Positions 12,881 through 13,002 of a stretch of 13,002 nt of DNA are shown here, in pieces; positions within the stretch are counted from its first letter, which is position 1, and each line of letters starts with the position of its first letter. The translations under genes were made by a program, and so were the position numbers. The notes beneath the pieces were generated by a model that saw nothing but the letters and a program-made list of their open reading frames with translations, was not told the DNA's origin and ran no database searches. Origin of the DNA: Candidatus Methanocorpusculum equi (GTDB lineage Archaea; Halobacteriota; Methanomicrobia; Methanomicrobiales; Methanocorpusculaceae); contig JAGHSU010000156.1 of NCBI GenBank assembly GCA_018065685.1, positions 1 through 13,002 on the forward strand, in the 5' to 3' direction.

Positions 12881-13002
12881 ACGCTAACCGCTCAGAATTT
12901 CCCCCTCAAACATCTAAAATAAAGAAATCTCATCCGGATAGCATGTTGTTTGTTTTTCAAGGAATAAGGATAGAAAATCTGAGCGGTTAGCGTCCCCTCA
13001 GG
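12872..13002. repeat. Long inverted repeat (30-base arms, 28 of 30 matching) at the window end
   Basis: The arm at 12872-12901 (starting CCCGAGGGGACGCTAACCGC) recurs inverted at 12973-13002, ending GGTTAGCGTCCCCTCAGG; the two differ at only two positions. About 71 bases of AT-rich sequence separate them. The right arm runs to the last base, so it may extend further and mirror the 12841-12871 sequence. This is the architecture of a MITE or an element end; no transposase is visible. Confidence 0.75.

Larger units (their letters stand above)
12715..13002. other. Non-coding tail of the window with nested inverted repeats
   Basis: From 12715 to about 12840 I see no gene; there is a small stem AGGCA/TGCCT (12727-12738) and two tandem CAGACCTC units near 12814-12830. 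From 12841 on it is dominated by inverted repeats (see separate entries). A 29-codon frame at 12798-12887 (MSNKSADLTDLASRTLG...) has good codon composition but ends inside the repeat and has no supporting homology or ribosome site; it may be a gene remnant. Confidence 0.6.

Noticed and set aside
1..13002. CRISPR arrays, tRNA or rRNA genes, toxin-antitoxin or restriction modules
   Set aside because: No regularly spaced repeats, tRNA-like cloverleaf, rRNA segments or recognisable defence genes were seen on either strand by eye.

Overview
The window reads as euryarchaeal chromosome, most likely from a methanogen. Reasons: it carries archaeal information-processing genes (Rio1 kinase, a two-KH-domain Dim2/Krr1-type protein, Hel308 helicase, the KEOPS subunit Cgi121, the radical diphthamide enzyme Dph2), a dihydropteroate-synthase homologue of the kind used for methanopterin, and AT-rich TATA-like boxes 30-60 bases before start codons with very short or absent leaders. 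Methanomicrobiales would fit the gene content and moderate GC, but this is inference; no marker gene in the window fixes the genus.

Layout. (1) 1-645, minus: a membrane protein of the small multidrug export family, cut by the window edge. (2) 873-1455, minus: a GNAT acetyltransferase whose two halves lie in different frames, joined exactly at a run of eight C. (3) 1536-2270, plus: a TIM-barrel sugar-phosphate isomerase/endonuclease-IV-like protein, divergent from the GNAT gene over a shared AT-rich promoter region. (4) 2370-3557, plus: a membrane-anchored substrate-binding protein of the iron/cobalamin ABC type, without permease or ATPase beside it. (5) 3662-3829, plus: a 55-residue ribbon-helix-helix protein preceded by short direct repeats. 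(6) 4127-5575, plus: an EamA (DMT) transporter with an extra C-terminal membrane domain; its first membrane helix is encoded upstream of the first usable ATG. (7) 5715-10257, minus: a block rio1, KH/dim2, hel308, cgi121. (8) 10420-12714, plus: a NUDIX-Dph2 fusion followed by a DHPS-like gene. (9) 12715-13002: non-coding, with nested inverted repeats that look like one end of a small mobile or MITE-like element running off the window.

How genes relate. The minus-strand block groups ribosome maturation (Rio1, KH/Dim2), replication-fork repair (Hel308) and tRNA t6A modification (Cgi121). cgi121 follows hel308 after a 14-base gap with a strong Shine-Dalgarno and is almost surely co-transcribed. 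The plus-strand pair combines translation-factor modification (diphthamide on aEF2), probable dinucleotide-polyphosphate clean-up (NUDIX) and pterin synthesis. No complete new defence or mobile system is visible. The most unusual items are the NUDIX-Dph2 fusion, the poly-C frameshift in the GNAT gene, the missing canonical start of the EamA gene, the repeat-built Hel308 tail that ends in a PCNA-binding-like peptide, and the terminal inverted repeat.
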